From positions 36,227 to 100,226 of the forward strand of contig JAFARZ010000153.1 in NCBI GenBank assembly GCA_019245115.1: a DNA stretch of 64,000 bases, written 5' to 3'. Position numbers and translations under genes: made by a program. This document shows positions 36,749 through 45,164 of the stretch, piece after piece. The notes under the pieces were generated by a model, which was not told where the DNA came from, did no database searches, and saw only the letters and a list, made by a program, of their open reading frames with translations. Positions within the stretch are counted from its first letter, which is position 1. Every line of letters starts with the position of its first letter. The stretch comes from Streptosporangiaceae bacterium (GTDB lineage: Bacteria > Actinomycetota > Actinomycetes > Streptosporangiales > Streptosporangiaceae).

Positions 36749-36829
36749 TCATGGAGGTTTGGGGCCTTGCGGAAGTTTGGGCGCCGGTTTCCGGCGCCTT
36801 TCCTTCCATGTGACCCTTTTCCTCCACGG
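36749..36829. repeat. Dispersed large hairpin element, copy C
   Basis: The clearest copy: apex GGCGCCGG-TTT-CCGGCGCC (36780-36798), an 8-bp perfect stem with a TTT loop. The right arm continues TTTCCTTCCATGTGACC then CTTTTCCTCCAC; the left arm is its imperfect complement. Compare copies A and B. Confidence 0.7.
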
Positions 36830-36967
36830 GATCGCTAGAGGGAGTGGGACGTATGGGAAATATCCACTTTTGTGATTGCAGGCGGCTGGCGGCGGCAGCG
36901 GGCCGCGGTTTCGTGGGGCTGCGTGGGTGAGGGGGATTCGTGTGGCTGTGGGGCGGCGGTTGTGGAT

Positions 36968-36992
36968 GGGGTGGGTGGGGTGGGGGGGTGGG
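36968..36992 (+). other. G-quadruplex motif at the end of the quinone oxidoreductase gene
   Basis: Five runs of three to seven G separated by single T (36968-36971, 36973-36975, 36977-36980, 36982-36988, 36990-36992) on the plus strand. It directly abuts the minus-strand gene's stop codon, so it is in the template strand at the transcript end. Short single-base loops predict a very stable quadruplex. Confidence 0.75.
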
Positions 36993-37961
36993 TTATGGGA
37001 CTAGGAGGAGCTTGCCGGTGGTGCGGCGGGCGGCTAGGTCTTCCTGGGCGCGGCCGGCGTCGGCGAGCGGGTAGGTGGCGCCGATCCGGATGTCGAGTTC
37101 GCCTTTCGCGATCCAGGCGAACAGGTCGCCGGCTCGCCACTCCAGTTCCGGCCGGCCGGCGATGTAGTGCACCAGCGTCGGGCGGGTGAGGAACAGCGAT
37201 CCGCCGCTGTTCAGCCGCTGCGGGTCCAGCGGCGGCACGGGCCCGCTCGCCGCGCCGTAGAGCACCATCATGCCGCGCCGCCGCAAGGCCGCGAGGCTGT
37301 CGTCGAAGGTCGCCTGACCGACGCCGTCATACACGACGTGCGCGCCCTGGCCGTCGGTGACCCGCGCCACCACATCGCGGAATCCCGCATAGCCGGCGAG
37401 GTGATCGGCGCCGGCGCGGCGGGCGAGTTCAGCCTTGTCACCGCCGGAAGTGGTGGCGACGACCGTGCCGCCGCGTCGCTTGATCATCTGGGTGAGGAGC
37501 AGGCCAACGCCGCCCGCGGCCGCGTGGACAACCGCCACGTCGCCCTCGCGGACCGGATAGGTGCTGTTGCACAGGTAGTGGGCGGTCATCCCTTGCAGCA
37601 TGACGGCCGCGGCGACGCGCGGATCGATCCCCGCCGGCACCGGGACGGCGCGGTCCGCGGGCACTACCACCTGCTCCGCGTAGCTGCCCGGCACTCCGGA
37701 CCAGGCAACCACGTCGCCCGCGGCAAGACCAGCGACGCCCTCGCCGACGGCGATAACCGGCCCGGCGCCCTCGGAGCCGAGCACGAACGGCGGATCCGCA
37801 CGGTAGCCGGCACGGCCTTCCCGCTGGTAGATGTCCATGAAATTGATCCCGGCCGCGACCACCTGGACCAGCACCTGTCCGGGCCCCGGCCGTGACGCGG
37901 GGCGCTCCTCCAGGCCGAGCACCTCCGGGCCGCCCAGTCGCCGCACCACCACCGCGCGCAT
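36993..37961 (-). CDS. NADPH-dependent quinone oxidoreductase (MDR superfamily)
   Basis: 322 residues from ATG 37961 with GGGAG at good spacing. Medium-chain reductase without the zinc ligands, like Qor: VRRLGGPEVLGLEERP, VAAGINFMDIYQREG, LGSEGAGPVIAVGEGV, the NADPH motif VHAAAGGVGLLLTQMIKRRG, YDGVGQATFDDSLAALR and C-terminal GKLLLVP. Reduces quinones or alpha,beta-unsaturated carbonyls. Divergent from the membrane protein-TetR unit; TetR-type operators lie in the shared region and may control both sides. Confidence 0.92.
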   Translation of the reverse strand: MRAVVVRRLGGPEVLGLEERPASRPGPGQVLVQVVAAGINFMDIYQREGRAGYRADPPFVLGSEGAGPVIAVGEGVAGLAAGDVVAWSGVPGSYAEQVVVPADRAVPVPAGIDPRVAAAVMLQGMTAHYLCNSTYPVREGDVAVVHAAAGGVGLLLTQMIKRRGGTVVATTSGGDKAELARRAGADHLAGYAGFRDVVARVTDGQGAHVVYDGVGQATFDDSLAALRRRGMMVLYGAASGPVPPLDPQRLNSGGSLFLTRPTLVHYIAGRPELEWRAGDLFAWIAKGELDIRIGATYPLADAGRAQEDLAARRTTGKLLLVP

Positions 37962-37996
37962 GCTGACTCCCTTCCTCAAAGAGGAGGCTATCGAGG

Positions 37997-38018
37997 CCGG
38001 GGGGAACCGTCCCCCCGG
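37997..38018 (-). promoter_or_regulatory. Hairpin in the oxidoreductase leader
   Basis: Nine-base perfect stem (ccgggggga/tccccccgg) with accg loop, 36 bp upstream of the oxidoreductase start on its strand. It could slow initiation or stabilise the transcript. Confidence 0.45.
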
Positions 38019-38064
38019 GACCCCCGCACCCCCCGCCTACCCCGGCCCACCTGGCCATCTGGCA

Positions 38065-38135
38065 AAATTTGAACGTGTTCAAATTTGTGATTTGACAGCA
38101 ACCAGGCGAGCGAGCCTAGAATTGAACGTGTTCAA
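38065..38135 (+). promoter_or_regulatory. Promoter with two TetR-type operators
   Basis: Operator 1 (38065-38086) is a perfect palindrome with arm AAATTTGAAC and centre GT. Operator 2 (38122-38135) is TTGAACGTGTTCAA. Between them are TTGACA (38092-38097) and TAGAAT (38117-38122), a plausible sigma-70 promoter with a long 19-bp spacer; operator 2 touches the -10 box. The motif fits the TNNAACNNGTTNNA pattern known for the TetR regulator KstR. Likely target of the TetR protein encoded downstream. Confidence 0.75.
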
Positions 38136-38166
38136 ATAACTGGAACTCTGGCCAGGAGGCATGGCC

Positions 38167-38589
38167 ATGGGGATCGTCGCGGTCTATGTGATCTATCTAC
38201 TCATCAGCGCGCTGCTGACCGTCCTTACCGCGGTGGTCCTGGCTCGCAGCGGCAAGACGTTCCTGACCCATGTGTTCGGCGGTGACGCGGCACTGGGCCG
38301 GGCCGTCGCGACGCTGTTCGTCGTCGGCTCCTGCCTGCTCAACCTGGGCTTCGTGGTGCTGGCCATGCGCACGTCCGCGAGCGTGCAAGACACCCGCCAG
38401 GCGGTCGAACTGCTCTCGGTGAAGCTCGGCGAGGTGCTGTTGATCACCGGGCTGCTGCATCTGATCAACGTCCTGGTGCTGACGAGCGTGCGGCGTCGTA
38501 CCGGTGGGCCGCCGGATCTGTGGCGTCCGGGCCGGCCGGGAGCCGGGTCGGTGCCGCCTTCCCTCCCGCCGGCCAAGCCGCGGGCATGA
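38167..38589 (+). CDS. Small membrane protein preceding tetR
   Basis: 140 residues. ATG 38167 is preferred over ATG 38161 because AGGAGG (38154-38159) is only one base from the latter but seven from the former. Three to four hydrophobic segments (VYVIYLLISALLTVLTAVV, ATLFVVGSCLLNLGFVVLA, VLLITGLLHLINVLVL) and a Pro/Arg-rich tail. No family recognised. Transcribed from the operator-flanked promoter and 21 bp before the TetR frame, so it is probably the regulated partner of TetR. Confidence 0.75.
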   Translation: MGIVAVYVIYLLISALLTVLTAVVLARSGKTFLTHVFGGDAALGRAVATLFVVGSCLLNLGFVVLAMRTSASVQDTRQAVELLSVKLGEVLLITGLLHLINVLVLTSVRRRTGGPPDLWRPGRPGAGSVPPSLPPAKPRA

Positions 38590-38610
38590 CGGCTGAGCAA
38601 GGCCCCGGGC

Positions 38611-39363
38611 ATGACGACCCAAACCGCTGACGAAGCGGCGCGCGCGGCCAGCACCGACGGCCGTACAGTGACTCTCATGGGGCTGGACGACGGGACTGAG
38701 CAGCCGCGCAGGGCCAAGGGGGAACAGACCCGCGCAGCAATCGTGGATGCGGCGCTGCGCCTGTTCCGTGAGAACGGTTACGAGGCCACCACGATGCGGG
38801 CGATCGCCAAGGAAGCCGGGGTCGCCACGGGGAACGCCTACTACTACTTCGGCTCGAAGGAAGAGCTGATCCAGGAGTTCTACGCGCGTAACCAGGCTGA
38901 GCACGCGGCGGCGTGCCGTCCGGTGCTCGACTCACAGACCAGGCTCGGGCCGCGGATCCAGGGCGTGCTCCGAGCGCTGATCGAAACCCAGGCGCCGTAC
39001 CATTCGTTCGCGGCCAAGCTCTACAAGCATGCCTCGGAGCCCTCGAGTCCGCTCAGCCCGTTCAGTAAGGAGTCATCTCCCACCCGGGACGCCGCGATCA
39101 CGCTCTACGCGGAGGTGATCGACGGCGCGCGGGTCAAGATTCCGGCCAGCGTGCGGGAGAGGCTACCCGAGCTGCTCTGGCTGTACTCGATGGGCATCGT
39201 CCTCTACTGGGTGCACGACACCTCGCCGGGCTGCGCCAAGACCTACCGGCTCATCGATTCGACGGCGCCGCTAGCGGAGCGCCTCATCCGGCTGTCCAGG
39301 CTCCCCCTGCTGCGCTCCCTCATCCGTCAGCTTCTCGCCGTCGTCGACGACGTCCGCGCGTAG
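38611..39363 (+). CDS. TetR-family transcriptional regulator
   Basis: 250 residues from ATG 38611, or 227 from ATG 38680; neither has a strong ribosome-binding site. HTH domain at about residues 40-85: AIVDAALRLFRENGYEATTM, RAIAKEAGVATGNAYYYFGSKEELI. The C-terminal ligand domain is all-helical (HSFAAKLYKHASEP, LLWLYSMGIVLYWVHD). Downstream of a membrane protein in a unit with two perfect TTGAAC-GT-GTTCAA operators; auto-repression and control of the divergent oxidoreductase are likely. Its last 31 codons overlap the convergent gene. Confidence 0.9.
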   Translation: MTTQTADEAARAASTDGRTVTLMGLDDGTEQPRRAKGEQTRAAIVDAALRLFRENGYEATTMRAIAKEAGVATGNAYYYFGSKEELIQEFYARNQAEHAAACRPVLDSQTRLGPRIQGVLRALIETQAPYHSFAAKLYKHASEPSSPLSPFSKESSPTRDAAITLYAEVIDGARVKIPASVRERLPELLWLYSMGIVLYWVHDTSPGCAKTYRLIDSTAPLAERLIRLSRLPLLRSLIRQLLAVVDDVRA

Positions 39364-40614
39364 GTCAGCTGGGCTTAGATCGGCTCGGCTTAGATCGGCA
39401 GGGCGCGGAGTCAGGGCGAGCCAGCCGAGCAGGCCGAGCGGATACAGGAAGTACCCGAAGCGCACATCGGGCCCCAGCGCGAACATCAGCGTCAGGCCGA
39501 TGGCCATCCGCCACGCGGCGGCCCGGACGCCACGCGGCGGCCTGACCACCAGCGATACCGCGACGCCCAGGCCAGCGGCGAGCAGCAGGCCGACCGACAG
39601 GACGTGACCGGCCGTACCCATCTGCGTCAGCAGGTGCCCGGGAAGCAGGCTCTGCGCCGGAGTCGTGTACGTGGTGAGGCCGAGCGGGAACAGGACGGTG
39701 TCGCGGATCATCGCCTTCATCGCGGCCGGGTGGATGAGCGTGGCCGGCGCCAGCACCGCGATGAGCACCAGGGCGGCCACCAGGAGCGCCACGATGAACC
39801 GGATCGCGGTACGCAAGCCGTCGCGGCACCAGAACATCGCCAGCATGACCGGAATGGCCAGCCAGGCCGTGTCCTTGAGGACGCACGCCACCGCGAGCGC
39901 CACGCCGGCCCAGACCGCGTTGTCCGGTCTGAGCGGAGACCAGGGCCCGGACGGGCGGGCGGCGAGGGCCAGGGACAGCAGGATGAACGCCAGCACCGGC
40001 GGGTCAGTGGTGATCACCGCCAGGTTGAGCGCGATAACCGGCGACGCCACCGCGATCGTCGTAACGATCAGGACCATCCGGGGAGAGCGCGAGGGGTGTC
40101 CTGCCGTGGGGATCGCGATCCAGAAGGCTACGCCGAGCACCACCACCGTCGCCACCGCCAGCCAGACGCCCGCATTGCCGAGCAGCCCGGGCCAGCCCGC
40201 GGCGGCCGGCATGCCCGACAGCGCCATCACCGGCAGGTACGGGTTGTAGGAGAACCAGGACCGGACCTCGTGCACGGGGAGATAGGGCGAGCCGTGATGG
40301 ACCAGCAGCTCAGCCGACCGGTCGATGACCTTCATGCCGTCTTCGAGCGGGAAGGCGACGGAGTTCCACAGCAGCGGCGCGACCAGCGCCAGCGCGATAG
40401 ACACCACCAGGGGCGCGGTCCAGTCGCGCGTGCGCCACATCAGGAGCGTCGCGATCCCGTAGCCGCACACCGCCCAGATGGCCCACACCCGGTCCTCCCC
40501 GCCGGACAGACCGGCGGAGACAGCAGCGTACGCGGTGAATACGCCGTAGGCCGCGGTCACCCAGCGGCGGTCGAGAACGGGCGGCTGGTCCGAGCCCACG
40601 GGGTACTCAGTCAA
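39271..40614 (-). CDS. GT87/DUF2029-like polytopic membrane protein
   Basis: 447 residues with about ten membrane segments. Shares HHGSPYLPV, YNPYLPVMALSG and FPLGLTTYTTPAQSLLPGHLL with the protein at 3822-5585, so the two are paralogues. Family members are polyprenyl-phosphate-mannose-dependent glycosyltransferases of the cell envelope. The last 30 residues (DLSRADLSPADLRADVVDD...) overlap tetR in antisense and carry short ADLS/PADL repeats. Its start overlaps the phosphoesterase stop by 4 bp, making an operon. Confidence 0.78.
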   Translation of the reverse strand: MTEYPVGSDQPPVLDRRWVTAAYGVFTAYAAVSAGLSGGEDRVWAIWAVCGYGIATLLMWRTRDWTAPLVVSIALALVAPLLWNSVAFPLEDGMKVIDRSAELLVHHGSPYLPVHEVRSWFSYNPYLPVMALSGMPAAAGWPGLLGNAGVWLAVATVVVLGVAFWIAIPTAGHPSRSPRMVLIVTTIAVASPVIALNLAVITTDPPVLAFILLSLALAARPSGPWSPLRPDNAVWAGVALAVACVLKDTAWLAIPVMLAMFWCRDGLRTAIRFIVALLVAALVLIAVLAPATLIHPAAMKAMIRDTVLFPLGLTTYTTPAQSLLPGHLLTQMGTAGHVLSVGLLLAAGLGVAVSLVVRPPRGVRAAAWRMAIGLTLMFALGPDVRFGYFLYPLGLLGWLALTPRPADLSRADLSPADLRADVVDDGEKLTDEGAQQGEPGQPDEALR

Positions 40615-41945
40615 GCCGAGGCGCCTGCCGGGTAGCGCCGGGCGATCAGCTCGTCACGGACTTCTTCCAGATGCGACTTCATGCCGATGGCCGGGCTTAC
40701 AGCCGACGAGAGCGGCAATGTGACACCGGCGAGCACGTCGTCGGTGCGCGGCGTGGTCAGCGTGAGCACATCGCCGAAACCGGGCGCCGCCTGGTCCCGT
40801 GCGGTGAGCGACGGCAGGTTCCAGCGCTGCTCGACGGTCTTCAGGATCGAGGTGTGGTCCAGCGGCGTGCCTCCAGCCGGAACCCGGAACACGGTGCCCG
40901 GCGCGATCAGCGGTGACACCAGCACGGTCGGCACACGGACACCGAAGCGGTCGAAGCCGAAGCCGAACTCACCGGCGGTGGAGTCCGGCGGCGTCGCACC
41001 CCACGGCGGCGGAACGTGGTCGTAACAGCCGCCGTGTTCGTCGTAGGTGATGACCAGCAGGGTCTGCGGCCAGCCAGGGCCGCCGCGGAGCGCCTCGTAC
41101 ACGTCATGGATAAGCCGTTCACCCGCGGCCACGTTGTAGTTGGGGTGCTCGCTGTTGCCGGCTGTCCCCCAGCTCGGCTCAAGGAACGTGTACGCGGGCA
41201 GATTGCCGGCCGCGGCCGCCGCCTGGAAGTCGGTGAACAGCCCGAAGTGGGTCGCCGCGGCGGTGCTGATCTGCGTGAATGTGTTCTTGGTCAGCGCTTC
41301 CTTGTCATAGCCATACACCGCCCAGCCCTGACCCGCGGCATCCAGCAGGCCGAAGATGGTAGGCGAGGTGAACGTATGCGTCTTGTCGTCCATATGCCCC
41401 TGGCTGGTCGCCGCACACACGAAGGCCCGGTTCGGCAGGGTTTCGGTGGGCGCCGAGCAGAACCACTGGTCGCACACCGCATAGCCTCTGGCCAGCGAGG
41501 ACAAGACGGGAAGCGCCTCGGGCGTGAAGCAGCCCATGATGTCACCGGCGATCGTGCCCGGCACGATCGGCCAGCCGGTCGATTTGCTCTGCCAGCCCAG
41601 CGTGTAAGCGAAGTTCGCGACATACCCCTGACAGGGAGCCACGGTGCCGGAGGCCGGCGCGTTGTCGCTGCCGTAGAGCTGGTCATTCGTCGCCATGTAC
41701 CCTTCGCCGGGATCGGCGCCCGGCATCAGGTAGGCGTTCGGCGTGGTGGGCTCGATCTTGAACACCGTCACCGGCTGGCCAGTGGAGTCCGGATTGGACT
41801 CCGTGCCGGTCAGCCCCTCAAAGGGCTGGCCTGCCGGTGTCTGCTTACCGGGATAGAGAAACCCCAGCATGTGGTCGAATGACCGGTTCTCCAGCATCAG
41901 GACCACGACGTGGTTCACTGAAGCGAGGCTGTTCCCGTTGGCCAT
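40611..41945 (-). CDS. Phosphoesterase family protein (phospholipase C/acid phosphatase type)
   Basis: 444 residues of the PF04185 family. Metal-binding motifs include VVLMLENRSFDHMLGF at the N-terminus, PTETLPNRAFVCAATSQGH, TFLEPSWG, VITYDEHGGCYDHVPPP and RVPTVLVSPLI. Hydrolyses phospholipid or phosphomonoester headgroups. Most phospholipases C of this family are exported by Tat; no signal peptide is visible here, so this form may be cytosolic or use another route. Overlaps the next gene by 4 bp. Confidence 0.9.
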   Translation of the reverse strand: MANGNSLASVNHVVVLMLENRSFDHMLGFLYPGKQTPAGQPFEGLTGTESNPDSTGQPVTVFKIEPTTPNAYLMPGADPGEGYMATNDQLYGSDNAPASGTVAPCQGYVANFAYTLGWQSKSTGWPIVPGTIAGDIMGCFTPEALPVLSSLARGYAVCDQWFCSAPTETLPNRAFVCAATSQGHMDDKTHTFTSPTIFGLLDAAGQGWAVYGYDKEALTKNTFTQISTAAATHFGLFTDFQAAAAAGNLPAYTFLEPSWGTAGNSEHPNYNVAAGERLIHDVYEALRGGPGWPQTLLVITYDEHGGCYDHVPPPWGATPPDSTAGEFGFGFDRFGVRVPTVLVSPLIAPGTVFRVPAGGTPLDHTSILKTVEQRWNLPSLTARDQAAPGFGDVLTLTTPRTDDVLAGVTLPLSSAVSPAIGMKSHLEEVRDELIARRYPAGASA

Positions 41946-42073
41946 CGATTCCCTCTCGTCGCTGAAACCCTATCGCCCAGCGACACCTGAGGTGCCGTAG
42001 TCGGTTGCCAGGCCCGGAGCACGCCAGTACGTTCGTGGTCAAGGGGTTGTCCTTTAGCGGGGGCGAGCGGGCC

Positions 42074-43414
42074 ATGCTGCTGATCCTCACCTCAGCCACC
42101 ATCGGCGGGTGGCTTGTCATCTTTGTCATGCTGACGGCCGCCTCGCGGACGGTGCGGACGCCAGCGGGCGACGACAAACCAAGGACCGTCGAATCGCCGG
42201 CCGTGGTGAGCCTGCTGGCCGGCAAGCTCGACGCCTACGGATACCCGGCCACTCTGCTGGATCTGGCCGCGCGCGGGTGGCTGCGGCTGGAGCCGCGGCC
42301 GGACGGATCGGCGATGTGCGTGATCCCACCGCAGCGGCCGCAACAGCAGCTGACCGGCTATGAGCAGCAGGTTTACGCCCAGGTCCTGTCGCGGGCCGGT
42401 AACCGCAGCGACGTACCGGCCGCCGCGCTGTCGGACGGCTTCGCGGGTCCAGTAGCGGCGGGCAGGGTTCATACGGGCAGCGTCCAGGGAGGCAGGGCCG
42501 AGACGGACATGAAATCCGCGACCGACAGCTTCATGGCCGCGTTCCGGAAGGAAGTCATCGCCGATTCGCGCCGGCGCGGCCTTTCGCGCCAGCGGCTCAG
42601 CGAGGCGGCGGGCTGCCTGCTGTGGCTGGCGGCGGCCGTCCCCGCGGTCACCGGCGGCTTCGCCCTGCATGCGGCGCACGTCCGCGCGTACTGGATCCCG
42701 GTGGCCGGTTTCTTCGCGCTGTGCACGGTGGCTGGCATCGCGGTCAAGGGCGAGAAGCTGACCCCGGCAGGGCGGGCCGCGCTACGGCGCTGGCAGGCCG
42801 AATGCGCCAGATCCGGAACAGCGGTGGCGCGAACCGCGAACGACCGGCTGACAGCCTACGCCGCCGCGCTGGGCACGGCGCCGGCCATGGTCAGGCTGTT
42901 CGCCGGGCCTCGCGGCCAGCGCGGCAGGCCAGAAGGCCGGACGGTCTGGTCCAGCTACACCGGAGCCTGGCGGGAAATCACCATCGGTGAACCAGCGGGA
43001 TGGCGGCAAGCCGGCGGCGCGATGATCGGGATCCTGGCCTTGATCATGCTCGCCCTGCTCCCGGCGACGATCGCCATGGCCGTGCTCACCAGCGGGACGC
43101 TGCGGGCGGTCGCCTTCCTCGCCATGGCTTGCGACGCGGTGATTGTTGTCCGGATGTTCACCAAGGGCGCCACCCTGCCGCGGTCGGCGGAATTCAACGG
43201 ACGGGTGATCGAGGCGTGGATCGACGAGGAATCGGGCGAGAACAGCACGAGCTACATTCCCCGCATCGCGATCGACGACGGACTGCGCGACCGCGCGTGG
43301 GTATTCACCGTGTCCCGCGAGCAGTACGCGAGGTTCACCCCCGGCACCGAAGTGCGGGCCCTGGTGAACCCGCGTCGCAACCAGCTGCTGGAAATCGACC
43401 TGATTCCCGATTAG
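42074..43414 (+). CDS. DUF2207-like membrane protein
   Basis: 446 residues from ATG 42074. A first membrane segment (residues 3-25), a soluble part with SLLAGKLDAYGYPATLLDLAARGW and YEQQVYAQVL, paired segments near 185-230 and again near 325-370, and a beta-rich C-terminal domain (YIPRIAIDDGLRDRAWVFTV). The LLDLAxRGxLxLE pattern is typical of DUF2207 C-terminal regions. Function unknown. Its stop overlaps the end of the convergent gene by 4 bp. Confidence 0.7.
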   Translation: MLLILTSATIGGWLVIFVMLTAASRTVRTPAGDDKPRTVESPAVVSLLAGKLDAYGYPATLLDLAARGWLRLEPRPDGSAMCVIPPQRPQQQLTGYEQQVYAQVLSRAGNRSDVPAAALSDGFAGPVAAGRVHTGSVQGGRAETDMKSATDSFMAAFRKEVIADSRRRGLSRQRLSEAAGCLLWLAAAVPAVTGGFALHAAHVRAYWIPVAGFFALCTVAGIAVKGEKLTPAGRAALRRWQAECARSGTAVARTANDRLTAYAAALGTAPAMVRLFAGPRGQRGRPEGRTVWSSYTGAWREITIGEPAGWRQAGGAMIGILALIMLALLPATIAMAVLTSGTLRAVAFLAMACDAVIVVRMFTKGATLPRSAEFNGRVIEAWIDEESGENSTSYIPRIAIDDGLRDRAWVFTVSREQYARFTPGTEVRALVNPRRNQLLEIDLIPD

Positions 43415-44832
43415 AGGCTCCGATGGCGAGTCGAGGCCTTGTAAGCCGCCGTGCGAGCCATCTTGGCGATCTTCTTGTCCGGGTGATGGCGGCCGATCAC
43501 GGTCAGCACGTCCCTCGCCTGCGGGTGCGGCACCCGCGCCATCATCTCGAAGGCAAAGGTTTCCTGCCCGGACGGGATGGCCTGACGGAGCCGGTTCGCC
43601 AGCGCCACGGCATCAAGGGCCGAGTCGTCCGGGTCATCCCAGCCGTCGATGACGAGCGTATCGATGATCATCCAAGCGACGTCTTCGGGGTCGAGGTCGG
43701 GAAGTTCATCGCCGGCCAGTTCAGACAGGCTGGCCTTGGCGTAGGCGCGCAGCTGGATTTTGTCCAGGGCGTCACGCCACGCGGGCTCGGCATCCGCACC
43801 CAGTCCGGTGGCGACGGTTATCGCTACCATCCGAGAGTCCGTATCGGCGTCGGCGGCTACGGACAGCAGGTCTCTCGCCGCGGACTCGAGTGTGCGGTGC
43901 GCGAGCCATGCCGCGATCTCGGCCTCGAACTCCTCCCCGGACACGGCTGGGGCCATCGCGATCAGATCCTCGGCCGTCATTTCCTCGGCGGGCGGCAGGA
44001 GCGGAATGTCCACGCCGCTGTCGACGAACTGGTCCCGGAGCGCGGCCAGGCCCAGCGGTGTCAGCCGCGCCACCTCACCGTCCTCGCTCTCCAGTACCCG
44101 GACGGCCCCGAGATCGCCCATCTGCTCCAGCAGCAGGCGGGCCGGATCGCCGTGCGCGCGCACCCATGACTGCCATGCCTTCTCCGCCTGGACCGGCGGA
44201 AGCTCCTCTGTCGCCGCGTTCTTCATCACCTCGATGGCCTCGGCCACCGGGACGCCGTGGCCACGCTCGAGGAAGAGCATCACCGCCAAGCCGGCACCGT
44301 GCCCGTCGAAGTACAGTTCCTTGGCCCGGCGCGGGTCCATAGACGCCGCGACCTCCAGCGTGGTGCCGATGACCAGGCCGAACAGCCTGTCCCAGACCTC
44401 GAGCACCGCTTCGTCGTCGCCGTCGGCAAACGTCTCGGCGAGCTCGCCGGGAATCGCATGGGTTTCTCCGTCGTCCAGGTCGACGAACCCGGCGTCAAGA
44501 GCCAGCCGCCACAGGTACGCCAGCCGCCCCGCGGACATGCCCGTCACGGTGGCGGCTTCCGCCGCATCCGCGCCGGTGAGCTCGGCGTTCTCGTCAACTG
44601 CGCGCCCGGTGCCCAGCCATTCGGCGAGCGCGCGGAGCCGCTCGATCATCGGAGCGGTGCGCGCCAGGCCAGCCAGGTCGGCCATCGGAGGCAGCCGTAG
44701 CGGCGGCATCTCGTCCGGCAGATCGAACGCGGCCTTGAGGTCAATCAGGTCGCCAAGGCCGTCGTACTCGGCGTACTCGCCGTAGTCGTCGCCGTACGGT
44801 GCCATTGGCGCGTCGAACACGTCCTTCGCCAT
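43411..44832 (-). CDS. Conserved actinobacterial hypothetical protein
   Basis: 473 residues, acidic, no signal or membrane segment. Visible features: an N-terminal DYGEYAEYDGLGDL, long helical stretches, and a C-terminal repeat-like helical region ending GRHHPDKKIAKMARTAAYKA, which resembles HEAT-type repeats. A winged-helix-like segment is possible near residues 95-130 (VTGMSAGRLAYLWRLALDAG). Proteins of this length and composition are common in Streptomyces relatives but I know no function. Isolated unit with a 332-bp upstream region. Confidence 0.75.
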   Translation of the reverse strand: MAKDVFDAPMAPYGDDYGEYAEYDGLGDLIDLKAAFDLPDEMPPLRLPPMADLAGLARTAPMIERLRALAEWLGTGRAVDENAELTGADAAEAATVTGMSAGRLAYLWRLALDAGFVDLDDGETHAIPGELAETFADGDDEAVLEVWDRLFGLVIGTTLEVAASMDPRRAKELYFDGHGAGLAVMLFLERGHGVPVAEAIEVMKNAATEELPPVQAEKAWQSWVRAHGDPARLLLEQMGDLGAVRVLESEDGEVARLTPLGLAALRDQFVDSGVDIPLLPPAEEMTAEDLIAMAPAVSGEEFEAEIAAWLAHRTLESAARDLLSVAADADTDSRMVAITVATGLGADAEPAWRDALDKIQLRAYAKASLSELAGDELPDLDPEDVAWMIIDTLVIDGWDDPDDSALDAVALANRLRQAIPSGQETFAFEMMARVPHPQARDVLTVIGRHHPDKKIAKMARTAAYKASTRHRSL

Positions 44833-45164
44833 GGCCCACCACCCTAATGGCTTCGGGATTCACCGGCCGCTTCCGCCCTTGCCTTGCCGAACGCCCGTTT
44901 CATTCCGTTTGCCGGTGTACGCCACCGTGCTCGCGCGGTTGTTTCGGGCCTCGTGGTGCTTTTTGTGTACCCCGCTACCCAAAAAGCACCGCGAAGCCCA
45001 AAAGCACCACGAGAATTGCCCGGAATGCCCGTTCCCCCGTTCCCGCAGCCCCTCACCGGCCCGGCCGCGCGGAGACCGGCCCCACGGCAATCGGCCGGAC
45101 TCGGTGCGGCAAAACGGTCACCTGGTGTGACCGGCCCAGAGGTGAGGGCCAGGAACGGGTGGCG
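44833..45164. other. 332-bp intergenic region
   Basis: Between two minus-strand genes. Contains the competing hairpins at 44946-45013. Nothing else recognised; small frames on both strands lack support. Confidence 0.5.
44946..45013. promoter_or_regulatory. Competing hairpins (terminator or attenuator-like)
   Basis: The left arm 44946-44965 (gggcctcgtggtgctttttg) can pair with 44980-44999 over 20 bases with two mismatches, or its inner part 44950-44963 can pair perfectly over 14 bases with 45000-45013. The two right arms are direct repeats of each other. The pairings exclude each other. On the minus strand this is 150-220 bp after the membrane gene and 115-180 bp before the 44832 start. Confidence 0.65.

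Larger units (their letters stand above)
36430..36992. other. 563-bp intergenic region with strong base-composition skew
   Basis: No gene supported. From left to right it has a C-rich stretch with two 44-45-bp direct repeats, hairpin copy C, and a G/T-rich stretch ending in a G-quadruplex motif; each is listed separately. A 150-codon frame over 36423-36875 is Pro/Ser/Thr-rich and looks like a product of the skew. Confidence 0.6.

Noticed and set aside
36423..36875. 150-codon Pro/Thr/Ser-rich frame
   Set aside because: Result of C-rich direct repeats; starts inside the divergent gene and lacks a ribosome-binding site.
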